Origin: Nostoc flagelliforme FACHB-838 | GTDB taxonomy: Bacteria; Cyanobacteriota; Cyanobacteriia; Cyanobacteriales; Nostocaceae | NCBI RefSeq assembly: GCF_014698065.1 | Contig: NZ_JACJSI010000006.1 | Span: 1 to 64,000 of the forward strand | Length of the DNA: 64,000 bases | Direction: 5' to 3' | Part shown: positions 8,456 to 16,087 of the stretch, in pieces | How positions within the stretch are numbered: position 1 is the stretch's first letter | Layout of the letters: each line of letters opens with the position of its first letter | Position numbers and translations under genes: made by a program | Notes under the pieces: model-generated | The model's database searches: none | The model's input: only the letters and a program-made list of their open reading frames with translations | What the model was told of the DNA's origin: nothing

Positions 8456-10501
8456 TTATATCTGTTTAAGATAATGCACGATCGCCTCTGCTGTTGGCAA
8501 ATTAGTTGCTAATAAAACTTGATTAATAGTGCATAATCTCAGCAGTGCTTCTTCATTTGCTTGACCAGTCTGAGGTTGCAGCAAATCTCTCAGAAAAATA
8601 ACTGCTAAAATTTCTCCTGCTCCTACTAATGAAGCAATTGTTTGATATCCTCCAGAAGTTGGTGCGGGTGTTTGTTGACTAATAGTTATCCCTGCTTGCT
8701 GATGTAAGACTTCGCTAATAGATGGCCACGTAATTGTAAAGCTCTGCGAGAAAAACTCCTGATGCTGAGATACCAATTCAGCAAGTTCCGATTTCTTGCT
8801 TTCATGAGCAATGAGTACTATATTTCTTTCAATGACCATTTGCGGAGGTTCACTGACATTTATGTCTTCTGGAGTTTCATCAGGTTGAGTTACTTCTACT
8901 TCAGAAACATCTTCAATAGTTTGACTGATACTCTCAGAAGATCCACTTTCTATTATTTTCCAAGATTGAATATCAACTAACTCAGAAACTTCACTTTCTT
9001 GTGTAGAAACATCATCAACATCTAAACTGATTTCTTCAGTGTTTGTATTAGTCAAATCAATGTATTGATTGCTGAAAACTTCCGGGAAATTATCATCAGG
9101 CGCAGTAGATGCTTCAGGAACATCATTGACTGTTTTATCAGCAGTGGAACTAGGTTCTACTTCGTTAACATCTGTAGTGTCTTCTGCTGTAATTGGCGTA
9201 TTTAAATCTATTGCTTCATCGCTAACATCGTGTGTAACTTGACTTGCCTCTAACAATTGGCTCGATGTTTCTTGCGGCTGAATATCCGCGTATTCAGGAA
9301 CTTCATTGACCAACTCCTCAACATCTGTACTAATTCCTTCTACGACTGGCGTATCCAAATCTACTGTTTTATCATGAGTAGCTTCTGGAACAGCGCTTTC
9401 CTCCTCAGATACTTGGTGGAAAATATCACGAGGCTGTACGAAGGTAACTTCTGCTGCTAGCGCCGCCTCAAATTCTGCATCTTCAGCATCAGTAGCTTCG
9501 GGAATAGCAATTTGTGCAGGAACTTCGCCGAAAATATCACGAGGCTGTACGAAGGTAACTTCTGCTTCCAGCGCTGCCTCTAACTCTGCATTCTCATCGT
9601 AGGTAGCTTCGGGAATGGCACTTGTATCACGCCGTTGTACAAAAGTAGATTCTGCTGCCAGTGCTGCTTCCAAGTCTGCAACCTTATCATCAGCTGCTTG
9701 GGGAATAACACTTTCCTCTTCAGGAGTTTTTATGATGTTTTCAGGTACAGCTATTGATTCATTTGGTTCACTCAAAGAAACTTCTGAGGCTTCGTTGACT
9801 TCTGGAACTTCTACTTCCTCACCATCTGCGCTGACTTCTGGTACAACTAATGTATGCAAATCCACAATTTCATCACGAACATTGTGTAGAACTTCGCTGA
9901 CTGCTTCTGGTGACTCAGTTATGTTTTCAGGGGCAATTATCTCAACAACCGGGATGACATCATTACTTTGAGTAGAAACAACTTCTAAGACTTCGCTGGT
10001 TTCTAAAGAAGGAACATTAATTTCAGGTGTTTCTACTTCTTGGCTAACTGGCTGTGGAACTTGGTTGACTACCTGTGGGGCTGGAGTAGCAACGTTGGCG
10101 GTACTGATATTTTCAGGCGATCGCGGCCGAGAAAACAGTGAAGGATCTATAATTCTAAAGACTGTTTCTGGTTGCTCATAAACGGGAGCAACTGCTTCCA
10201 AAATCAAAACATAATCTGCAATCCGAATAACATCTCCATCGCTCAATGAATATGGTCGATCTTTTTCAGCTTGTTTCCCGTTAAATATTGAGCCATTTCT
10301 ACTGCCAAGGTCACAAAAGTAGTAATTTCCACCTTTCACAAAAAACTTAGCATGTACCCGACTGATATCAGGGCTGTCTAGGAGTAAATCAGAATCAGGA
10401 GAACGGCCTATTAGCCATTCTCCTCTCCTTGGAGTTTCTATGGTAAGGTCAACCTCATTTACTTCACTTAGATTTGGTGAGTAGCTAACTTTTACTTTCA
10501 T
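8456..10501 (-). CDS. FHA domain protein with acidic repeats and a degenerate methylglyoxal-synthase-like C-terminus, 681 aa
   Basis: Residues about 25-105 are an FHA phosphothreonine-binding domain (WLIGRSPDSDLLL, ISRVHAKF, LGSRNGSIFNG). Residues about 125-555 are a long acidic, Ser/Thr-rich region containing three copies of a unit with TFVQ(P/R)RD and IPEAT. Residues 560-681 match a methylglyoxal-synthase fold: IVLIAHESKK, SGGYQTIASL, GEILAVIFLRD, EEALLRLCTINQVLLATNL and TAEAIV. Compared with E. coli MgsA, the TGTTG phosphate loop is absent, the catalytic Asp of GGDQQ is Tyr, and the PHDPD His and Asp are lost, so enzyme activity is unlikely. The start overlaps the preceding stop as ATGA, so translation is coupled to the tail gene upstream. 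Confidence 0.85.
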   Translation of the reverse strand: MKVKVSYSPNLSEVNEVDLTIETPRRGEWLIGRSPDSDLLLDSPDISRVHAKFFVKGGNYYFCDLGSRNGSIFNGKQAEKDRPYSLSDGDVIRIADYVLILEAVAPVYEQPETVFRIIDPSLFSRPRSPENISTANVATPAPQVVNQVPQPVSQEVETPEINVPSLETSEVLEVVSTQSNDVIPVVEIIAPENITESPEAVSEVLHNVRDEIVDLHTLVVPEVSADGEEVEVPEVNEASEVSLSEPNESIAVPENIIKTPEEESVIPQAADDKVADLEAALAAESTFVQRRDTSAIPEATYDENAELEAALEAEVTFVQPRDIFGEVPAQIAIPEATDAEDAEFEAALAAEVTFVQPRDIFHQVSEEESAVPEATHDKTVDLDTPVVEGISTDVEELVNEVPEYADIQPQETSSQLLEASQVTHDVSDEAIDLNTPITAEDTTDVNEVEPSSTADKTVNDVPEASTAPDDNFPEVFSNQYIDLTNTNTEEISLDVDDVSTQESEVSELVDIQSWKIIESGSSESISQTIEDVSEVEVTQPDETPEDINVSEPPQMVIERNIVLIAHESKKSELAELVSQHQEFFSQSFTITWPSISEVLHQQAGITISQQTPAPTSGGYQTIASLVGAGEILAVIFLRDLLQPQTGQANEEALLRLCTINQVLLATNLPTAEAIVHYLKQI

Positions 10502-10701
10502 ATTAATTTTTGGTTAATTTTATTGATTTCTGCTACCCAGCGCTGACGGGTAGTATGTTCTAAATTTAAAATATCATCTTGTGACCAGTGGAAATGATAA
10601 GCAATAAAAGCTACCTCCTCATATAAAGTATCAGAGGGGTAGCTTACGACTCCCCCGCTAGTTCTAGCTCCACTGAAAATTGAGTATTGCAGTGGGGACA
10701 T
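10498..10701 (-). CDS. DUF6760-like tail protein, up to 67 aa
   Basis: The core SYPSDTLYEEVAFIAYHFHW followed by LEHTTRQRWVAEINKIN is the small conserved protein usually found between the tail-assembly protein and baseplate genes in cyanobacterial and bacterial phage-tail-like loci. Its role in the particle is unknown. The only ATG, GTG or TTG in frame upstream of the core is the ATG at 10701, inside the preceding gene, which gives an unusual 58-base overlap and a non-conserved N-terminus. A non-canonical start nearer the core cannot be excluded. It overlaps the FHA gene start by 4 bases (ATGA). Confidence 0.7.
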   Translation of the reverse strand: MSPLQYSIFSGARTSGGVVSYPSDTLYEEVAFIAYHFHWSQDDILNLEHTTRQRWVAEINKINQKLI

Positions 10702-11027
10702 TGTGTCGGAATGTGTACATTACCTTGCTGATTGATTCGATTATAAAATTCTCGCAGATAGGCAATGTCATGTAAGAGGAGTCCTTCGAGTAAATCAGGG
10801 CTAACAGAGTTGAAACTGCCTAAGCGAGTAATTACCCGTGCAAGCATAACCAAAACACCGTAAGCTGGATTTTCCTGAACTTTGCGCTCTTGTTGCACCA
10901 AAATTTCATCTTTGGCGGTGGCTAAACGCATCACCCCATGACGATGTACTCGGTGTTCCTTATCACTCAATCCTCTAGGAAGAGTGAAAGCAAATTCTGT
11001 GCAGAGAGTATCCTTTTTACGGGGCAT
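10644..11027 (-). CDS. Phage tail assembly-type protein with zinc knuckle, 127 aa
   Basis: The protein has EFAFTLPRGL, then HRHGVMRLATAKDEI, a helical core (AYGVLVMLARVITRLGSF, YLREFYNRIN) and a C-terminal CPHC pair. This is a small component common in phage-tail-like contractile loci, placed between the tube genes and the baseplate genes. It is a paralogue of the 115-residue protein encoded at 11381-11728, from which it is separated by the 21-bp repeat array. The two cysteines suggest half of a metal site, perhaps completed in a dimer (inference). Confidence 0.75.
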   Translation of the reverse strand: MPRKKDTLCTEFAFTLPRGLSDKEHRVHRHGVMRLATAKDEILVQQERKVQENPAYGVLVMLARVITRLGSFNSVSPDLLEGLLLHDIAYLREFYNRINQQGNVHIPTQCPHCNTQFSVELELAGES

Positions 11028-11053
11028 AGGTAATTTGGGAATTGGGGATTGGG

Positions 11054-11341
11054 GATGAGTCTTTGATACTCGGTGACGAGTCTTTTATACTCGTGAATGA
11101 GTCTTTGATACTCGGTGACGAGTCTTTTATACTCGTGGATGAGTCTTTGATACTCGGTGACGAGTCTTTTATACTCGTGAATGAGTCTTTGATACTCGCT
11201 AACGAGTCTTTAAACTCCGTTAATGAGCCTTTGATACTCGCTGACGAGTCTTTGATACTCGTGAATGAGTCTTTAATACTTGTAAATGAGTCTTTGATAC
11301 TCGCTGACGAGTCTTTAATACTCGTGAATGAGTTTTTTCTC
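11054..11341. repeat. Array of about 13 tandem 21-bp units inside the CIS operon
   Basis: Units alternate between two close variants, GATGAGTCTTTGATACTCGGT and GACGAGTCTTTTATACTCGTG. They run head to tail from 11054 to 11326, with a degenerate partial copy after. Every unit carries GAGT and ACTC arms around a 7-base centre, so the minus-strand mRNA would contain a string of small hairpins between the two paralogous tail-assembly genes. A plus-strand frame of 147 codons crosses the array only because 21 is divisible by three. The spacing is too short and uniform, with no spacers, for a CRISPR. Confidence 0.9.
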
Positions 11342-11380
11342 TATTCTCTTACTCCCTCATCCCAATCCCCAATGCCTAAT

Positions 11381-11728
11381 TCAATTATGAAGAAGTGCTT
11401 CGGGCGAATTTACTGTATCTTCTGGTATGGAAGTTTCGCCTTCCAACCCATTGATTCGACGGTAAAAATCTTGGAGGTAATTTAAATCTTGGGAAAAAAA
11501 GTTTTCCACTATTGCCGGAGTCACTTCTGATAAAGCACCCAAGTGCGTAATCACCCGCGACAAGATAATAATTGTGGCATAAACAGGATTAGCTTTAACG
11601 CGTGGGTCACGCAAGGGTGCAATCTCGTCTATCGCCGTTGATAACCGCATTACACCTTTGCGGTGGAGGTTGCCTTCCGAGTCTAGATACCCCTTTGGCA
11701 GTACAAATTCAAACTCTGTTGGAAACAT
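11381..11728 (-). CDS. Phage tail assembly-type protein, 115 aa
   Basis: This paralogue of the 127-residue protein encoded at 10644-11027 shares EFEFVLPKG, the HRKGVMRLSTAIDEI stretch, an ILSRVITHLGAL helix and YLQDFYRRING. It lacks the C-terminal CPHC knuckle and ends in an acidic tail instead. It begins 11 bases after the second tube gene and is clearly part of the same minus-strand operon. The exact position in the particle is unknown; in related loci such proteins sit between tube and baseplate genes. A gene duplication around the repeat array is the simplest reading. Confidence 0.75.
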   Translation of the reverse strand: MFPTEFEFVLPKGYLDSEGNLHRKGVMRLSTAIDEIAPLRDPRVKANPVYATIIILSRVITHLGALSEVTPAIVENFFSQDLNYLQDFYRRINGLEGETSIPEDTVNSPEALLHN

Positions 11729-11739
11729 AATCCTCCTGA

Positions 11740-12234
11740 TTACTTCACGCGTTTAAATTCCTCAAAAGCAACCTCCACTTCCTCAATTTCGATGTCATGG
11801 CTGCGGGCGTTGACATCGGCAATTTTGTAACTTGCAGGCCAAGCACCGGCTAATTCAAATCTAGCCACTTCTTGATTTGCCTGATTATAAATAGACAAAG
11901 CAACCAGCCTACGTTGCTGTGACCAATTACCCTGTTGGACTTTTTCAAACCACTTCCAAAAATCCATAGAGTTGGTGGTACCTCTACGCAGAATGAGATT
12001 ACCACTCTTAGGATTGCTAGGAAGCTTAGTTCTCACCACTTGACCTTTTGACTGCCCTTTAGTACCCCAGCTTTGAGAAGTAACTTCACAAATTTCAATT
12101 ACTTCTTGTGTTCTTTTAAAGCCTTGACACTCCAAAAAGAAACAATTGGCATCGTTTTGACCTTCTAGTGTCAGTTCTAAATAGAACCGATGGGCTGTAA
12201 GAACTTCTGGAATTCGGCTTGCGGATTGTACCAC
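11740..12234 (-). CDS. Phage tail tube-like protein (second copy), 164 aa
   Basis: This is a T4 gp19-type tail protein: FYLELTLEGQNDANCFFLECQGFKR at the start, the GNLILRRGTTNSMDFWKWF core strand and loop, and a C-terminal ASYKIADVNARS followed by IEIEEVEVAFEEFKRV. In contractile injection systems, paralogous tube proteins form the inner tube and its baseplate-proximal adaptor ring. This one, which carries charged loops and follows the main tube gene by 22 bases, resembles the adaptor type (Pvc5/Afp5-like). The assignment to tube versus adaptor is inference from order and sequence style. Confidence 0.85.
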   Translation of the reverse strand: MVQSASRIPEVLTAHRFYLELTLEGQNDANCFFLECQGFKRTQEVIEICEVTSQSWGTKGQSKGQVVRTKLPSNPKSGNLILRRGTTNSMDFWKWFEKVQQGNWSQQRRLVALSIYNQANQEVARFELAGAWPASYKIADVNARSHDIEIEEVEVAFEEFKRVK

Positions 12235-12256
12235 TGTTATTCACTGCAAATGCTAA

Positions 12257-12712
12257 TTATTTAATCCGTTTAATTCCTTCGTGAACCAATTCAACAGTCT
12301 CATTTGCCATATCACCACCAGAGGCTGTTAAGGTAGGCCCAGTGTATTTGCAGGGATAGCAATTGACAATGTTCCAGCGTGCCTTTTCAGAGCCTTGTTG
12401 GTCATAAGCAACCACCGAACCAGTTTTACGATTCTGTGCCCACTGACGAGGATCACCCATGTCTTCGTTACACTTTTGATACCAAGTATAAAGGTCTATA
12501 TCATCTGTAGCGATGACTTTTACTGTAATGTTGGTAAATTTCACAACGGTTGGTGTAGCTTGGCGCATTAGTTTAGCGCCTTTAGATGAACCGTGAACTT
12601 CTTGCGCTGGAGTGTTTTCAACGCCTAGCCCACTAATTTCTTTGATAAATTTATCAGTAATCCCATCAGCCTCGAAGTAAAATTTACAAGAGGTTAAAAA
12701 TTCGCCTGCCAT
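12257..12712 (-). CDS. Phage tail tube protein, 151 aa
   Basis: This is the main inner-tube type protein: MAGEFLTSCKFYFEADGI, EISGLGVENTPAQEVHGSSK, a central VVKFTNITVKVIATDDIDLYTWY and a terminal ANETVELVHEGIKRI. The length is typical for CIS tube subunits (about 150 residues). It would stack as hexameric rings inside the sheath and be expelled on contraction. It follows the sheath gene after 107 bases containing an 8-bp tandem repeat, and precedes the second tube gene by 22 bases. Confidence 0.9.
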   Translation of the reverse strand: MAGEFLTSCKFYFEADGITDKFIKEISGLGVENTPAQEVHGSSKGAKLMRQATPTVVKFTNITVKVIATDDIDLYTWYQKCNEDMGDPRQWAQNRKTGSVVAYDQQGSEKARWNIVNCYPCKYTGPTLTASGGDMANETVELVHEGIKRIK

Positions 12713-12743
12713 ACTTTTAGACTCCTTTGTGTGTAGTTAATTT

Positions 12744-12775
12744 GGGAATGGGGAATGGGGAATGGGGAATGGGGA
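12744..12775. repeat. 8-bp tandem repeat (GGGAATGG type) between sheath and tube genes
   Basis: Four consecutive copies of an 8-base GGGAATGG-like unit in the 107-base sheath-tube spacer. It is one of several short purine-rich tandem repeats in the window and has no evident function. Confidence 0.75.
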
Positions 12776-12819
12776 GTTATAAGAATTTTTTCTTCAATGC
12801 CCCATACGCTAACTTAGTG

Positions 12820-14481
12820 TTACTCGCTATCTTCAATGCCATTCCATTGACTGATGCGGAAAACAACAAATTCAGCAGGTCTAACGGGACAAACGCCGAC
12901 TTCGATGTACAAACGTCCTAAAATTCTGGTTTCTGGTGGGTTCAATTCTTCGTCACACTTGACATAAAATGCTTGTGCTGGAGATGCCCCAAATAAAGCA
13001 CCTTCACGCCAGATGCGTTCTAAGAAATTACTGACGGTGCGGGTGACACGCGCCCATAAATCTTGGTCGTTGGGTTCAAAAACTACCCACTGAGTCCCCA
13101 GTTCTAGGGATTTTTCGATATAGCTAATTAGCCGACGCACACTGATGTAACGCCATTCTGTTTTATCTGGCTCAACTAATGTGCGTGCCCCCCAAATGCG
13201 GATACCTCGATTGGGGAAGCTGCGAATGCAATTTATCCCCAAGGGGTTTAATAGCTCTTGTTCGCGGAAGTTTGTGTCATAACCTAAACCAATTACGCCT
13301 CTAGGAACTTCATTTGCAGGGGCTTTGTAAACTCCTCTGGTTTCGTCAGTGCGGGCCCAAACACCCATCACATGACCACAAGGAGGTACTAAAATTGGAT
13401 TACCGCGATCGCGTGGATTCGGTACTTTAATCCAAGGATAATAAAGGGCCGCAAACATGGAACGGCGGTTAAACCTATTCAACCACTCCACTACTTGTTG
13501 AGGTTTGACGGCATCCGGTGGCGCATCAAGTACAACCATGCGGTTGGGCGGGTTGGGAATATCGCCACTAGCAGAACCCTCGCACATACTAATCATCAGT
13601 TCGATGATGCCATGAACTTGATCTAAATTAAGTACCTGCTCTTGATAAGCCCGCATCACATCAGGACAAGCCAGCATTGTGATTTCATCAATTTCAAAGA
13701 TACCGCGTACCCCGGTGCGATCGTCTCTAACCCCTTCTAAATTTTGTGAAAATCTATCGGGTGGCGCGGCGACAATGGGCGGCGCTAGTTCATATTGACC
13801 ATTAACGGGACGACGAGCTAAAGGCTGTCCACTTTGAGTTATGTCTTCTACGGTGATGTACATCGAATTTCTCAATGCCGCCACCGCATAAGTTGCTGTT
13901 TGACCAGCAGGCTCGCGGTTCATTGTCAAGTTCTCGTATTGTTCTAAAAGTTCATCTCCCCGACGAATTTGAATAGTGAAATATTCACCCGTATTTGGAG
14001 GCGCTTCTCCTTCAGTACCTTCGGGTAGGGCGCGGGGTGAACCATCAATAATGACGAGATTTACTAATCCGCCTGCTGCTTGTTCAGGACGCAAAGTAAA
14101 GCGAAGGGCTGGACGATTACCTCTAGAGTTGATTCTGAGGGTAGCCGGTTCTGCAGTTGCCGGTCTGGGTGCGCCTGGTAACTGAGTCCCGATGCTTGTT
14201 ACCCAGCAACGGCCGCCACCATTCATAAAGTAGCCGTAGACTGAAAAGGGTAAATAGGCGTTGAAGTCGGTGAAGCCGTCAGAGTTGTCACGGGCAAAGT
14301 AGGTTAAATATTGCGTCCAAGTGGTTACTAGCATGGGTTTGTATAACTCAGCCCCACCACGAACGTCTTCTGTAAAGCCTACAAATCCGGCAACTGCCGT
14401 GCTAACACCTTCAATTGGTCGGCTACCCCGGTCAATTTCTTCAATGTAGACACCAGGAGCAAAGTAATCAAGTCTAGCCAT
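12820..14481 (-). CDS. Phage tail sheath protein, 553 aa
   Basis: The contractile sheath subunit. The N-terminus MARLDYFAPGVYIEEIDRGSRPIEGVSTAVAGF is characteristic (split by a short variable loop from FVGFTEDVRGG), as is the C-terminal third with RGIRIWGARTLVEPDKTEWRYI, VRRLISYIEKSL, WVVFEPND and a final LGRLYIEVGVCPVRPAEFVVFRI. The variable middle region (about residues 120-250) would be surface exposed. Length is within the usual 450-700 range. It is the second gene of the minus-strand CIS operon, 30 bases after the DUF4255 gene. Confidence 0.95.
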   Translation of the reverse strand: MARLDYFAPGVYIEEIDRGSRPIEGVSTAVAGFVGFTEDVRGGAELYKPMLVTTWTQYLTYFARDNSDGFTDFNAYLPFSVYGYFMNGGGRCWVTSIGTQLPGAPRPATAEPATLRINSRGNRPALRFTLRPEQAAGGLVNLVIIDGSPRALPEGTEGEAPPNTGEYFTIQIRRGDELLEQYENLTMNREPAGQTATYAVAALRNSMYITVEDITQSGQPLARRPVNGQYELAPPIVAAPPDRFSQNLEGVRDDRTGVRGIFEIDEITMLACPDVMRAYQEQVLNLDQVHGIIELMISMCEGSASGDIPNPPNRMVVLDAPPDAVKPQQVVEWLNRFNRRSMFAALYYPWIKVPNPRDRGNPILVPPCGHVMGVWARTDETRGVYKAPANEVPRGVIGLGYDTNFREQELLNPLGINCIRSFPNRGIRIWGARTLVEPDKTEWRYISVRRLISYIEKSLELGTQWVVFEPNDQDLWARVTRTVSNFLERIWREGALFGASPAQAFYVKCDEELNPPETRILGRLYIEVGVCPVRPAEFVVFRISQWNGIEDSE

Positions 14482-14511
14482 GAAAGTTTCTCCAAGTCAG
14501 TAAAAATCAAA

Positions 14512-15351
14512 TTATTCAGGAGTTAGAAATATTTCTTTGAAAGTATTACTTTGGTTATCTACCAATGCATTGACGTTTTGAGGTAAATAGCCAGGATGAT
14601 TCAGAGCCAAAACATAATTACCTAAATGAAGGTCTTCAAAGAAGAACAGCCCTTCTTTAGTGGTTAATATGGACTTTTCAGTTCCCATCACAGCAACTTC
14701 TGTCGCTACCAACGGCAGATTTGTCACCGCGCTTTTGACAATACCCGCGATCGCAACTCGCCTGGTTAATACTAAACTGTCACTATCATGAGACAATTGA
14801 TTTCGCAAATTGAAAATCCGCTCCCAAACCAAAGGCACTGGAGTGGGTTGTGGCTCGAAGGGTATTGTAACTGTCAAATATAAGGCTGAACGCAATGGAA
14901 CATTGAGAGCGCTCCATAAAGAGCCAATCTCAATTGGTGGCTCTAGGGCAACTGTCATGTTCAAATTACCATAGCCCCGTAATTCAGGAACCAAAAACTC
15001 CTCTTCTAAGGTGCGATGGCGCAACAGCACGGTCAATGCCTCACTGATAAAGTGATGCTCACCTAAAGCTGTTCTATCCCAGGCTGTTAACAATAGCGAA
15101 ACATCAAACCAAGCCGGTGCCCAATTTACAGTGGCAGGTTGTAGAGCGCGTGTTAGCTTGCGTTCAACTTGCCTACCAGAATGTTGTACCTGCTTACTCT
15201 CACGTATATCAAAAATGTATAAATTGAGAGTCGGGCCTGCTCCCTCTTCCCTTCGATTACCAGGATGGCTAAAGTCAATTTGCTCCGTACTGGTAAGTGA
15301 GGTTCCTCCAGCTAGAATTTCGGCTAAAGTTTGAAGAACGAAGATAAGCAT
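14512..15351 (-). CDS. DUF4255 (Pvc16-type) protein with carboxypeptidase-regulatory-like domain, 279 aa
   Basis: Residues 1-190 are a DUF4255 domain, known from phage-tail-like particles (Pvc16/Afp16, tail-terminating or cap function): short N-terminal helix LQTLAEILAGG, then PTLNLYIFDIRES, VNWAPAWFDVSLLLTAW, LGEHHFISEALTVLLRH, and PLRSALYLTVTIPF. Residues about 200-279 form a carboxypeptidase-regulatory-like beta sandwich (IAGIVKSAVTNLPLVATEV, GNYVLALNHPGY). It is the first gene of the operon, so its upstream region should contain the main promoter. A cap role is inferred from family knowledge. Confidence 0.85.
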   Translation of the reverse strand: MLIFVLQTLAEILAGGTSLTSTEQIDFSHPGNRREEGAGPTLNLYIFDIRESKQVQHSGRQVERKLTRALQPATVNWAPAWFDVSLLLTAWDRTALGEHHFISEALTVLLRHRTLEEEFLVPELRGYGNLNMTVALEPPIEIGSLWSALNVPLRSALYLTVTIPFEPQPTPVPLVWERIFNLRNQLSHDSDSLVLTRRVAIAGIVKSAVTNLPLVATEVAVMGTEKSILTTKEGLFFFEDLHLGNYVLALNHPGYLPQNVNALVDNQSNTFKEIFLTPE

Positions 15352-16087
15352 GAAGATGTTTTGCTGGTAGCTAATCCACTGGTAGCTAATCCAGATGCAT
15401 CTAGAATATATGTCTCAGTCTTCTAAAGTTAATTAGACTTTTGTCGATATTTTTTAGATGGAGCATTGGTTATTTTCCCTGTCCCATCTTCCTCATCCCC
15501 ATTCCCTGCCTTACCCAGAATAATGATTGGGAAGGCTAGAAAATATTAGCTTTTCAATAATCCGAAAAGCAGCAACTTCAGTTTGTAGATTAGTTTAGAG
15601 CAGTTCTTACAGCAGAAATCATGTATTTGGACTACATCTGTCGTCGAGGCGCAATGCTTTGTGCCCCTACTACCTGGTCTATTTACCTGAAAATTGCAAT
15701 TGTATGCGCTACATTTTTTTGCCGGGTGGGACGAAAAGCCTGCCTCAGTTGTCCACCAGACCAACTTTGATGGATGAATAGCAAGCTACGCGTAAGTATC
15801 TTTAAAAAGAACTTTAGCCAAGGCTTGAACGCTTTAGCGCTCACTACGAACCAAGCATTGTTGCCTTGCTAGAGTAGTACTTGTTTAAATATTACAAACA
15901 ATAAATACTACGTACTTGTATATACCTAGAAAAATAGGAGATCCCTGTGAATATAAGCTTAATAATTCTTTGGATGAATTATCTAACAAGATAACTTAAC
16001 AAAAAAATAAACATTACTGAGGCTGCATAATTTTATACTGATCAGTGGAAAAGTAAAAACATTTGGTTGCAAAAAGCGAGTGAAGCT
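15352..16087. other. Divergent intergenic region with a perfect 15-bp duplication
   Basis: This stretch separates the CIS operon from the divergent signalling operon and should contain both promoters. A 15-base unit CTGGTAGCTAATCCA is perfectly duplicated at 15364-15378 and 15379-15393, right upstream of the DUF4255 start. Around 15640-15665 is a fragment of a common cyanobacterial extragenic repeat (GCGCAATGCTTTGTGCCCC). I see no gene; a 72-codon minus-strand frame here is repeat sequence. Confidence 0.6.

Noticed and set aside
11054..11341. CRISPR array
   Set aside because: The units are contiguous 21-mers without spacers, and no cas genes are present.
11042..11485. 147-codon plus-strand frame made of xESLI/DESFI-type repeats
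   Set aside because: It is open only because the 21-bp repeat unit is a multiple of three. It lies antisense in a minus-strand operon and its end overlaps the tail-assembly gene.
15546..15764. 72-codon minus-strand frame between the CIS operon and the histidine kinase
   Set aside because: It spans a common extragenic repeat (GTGCCCC type), and the cysteine-rich translation looks incidental.
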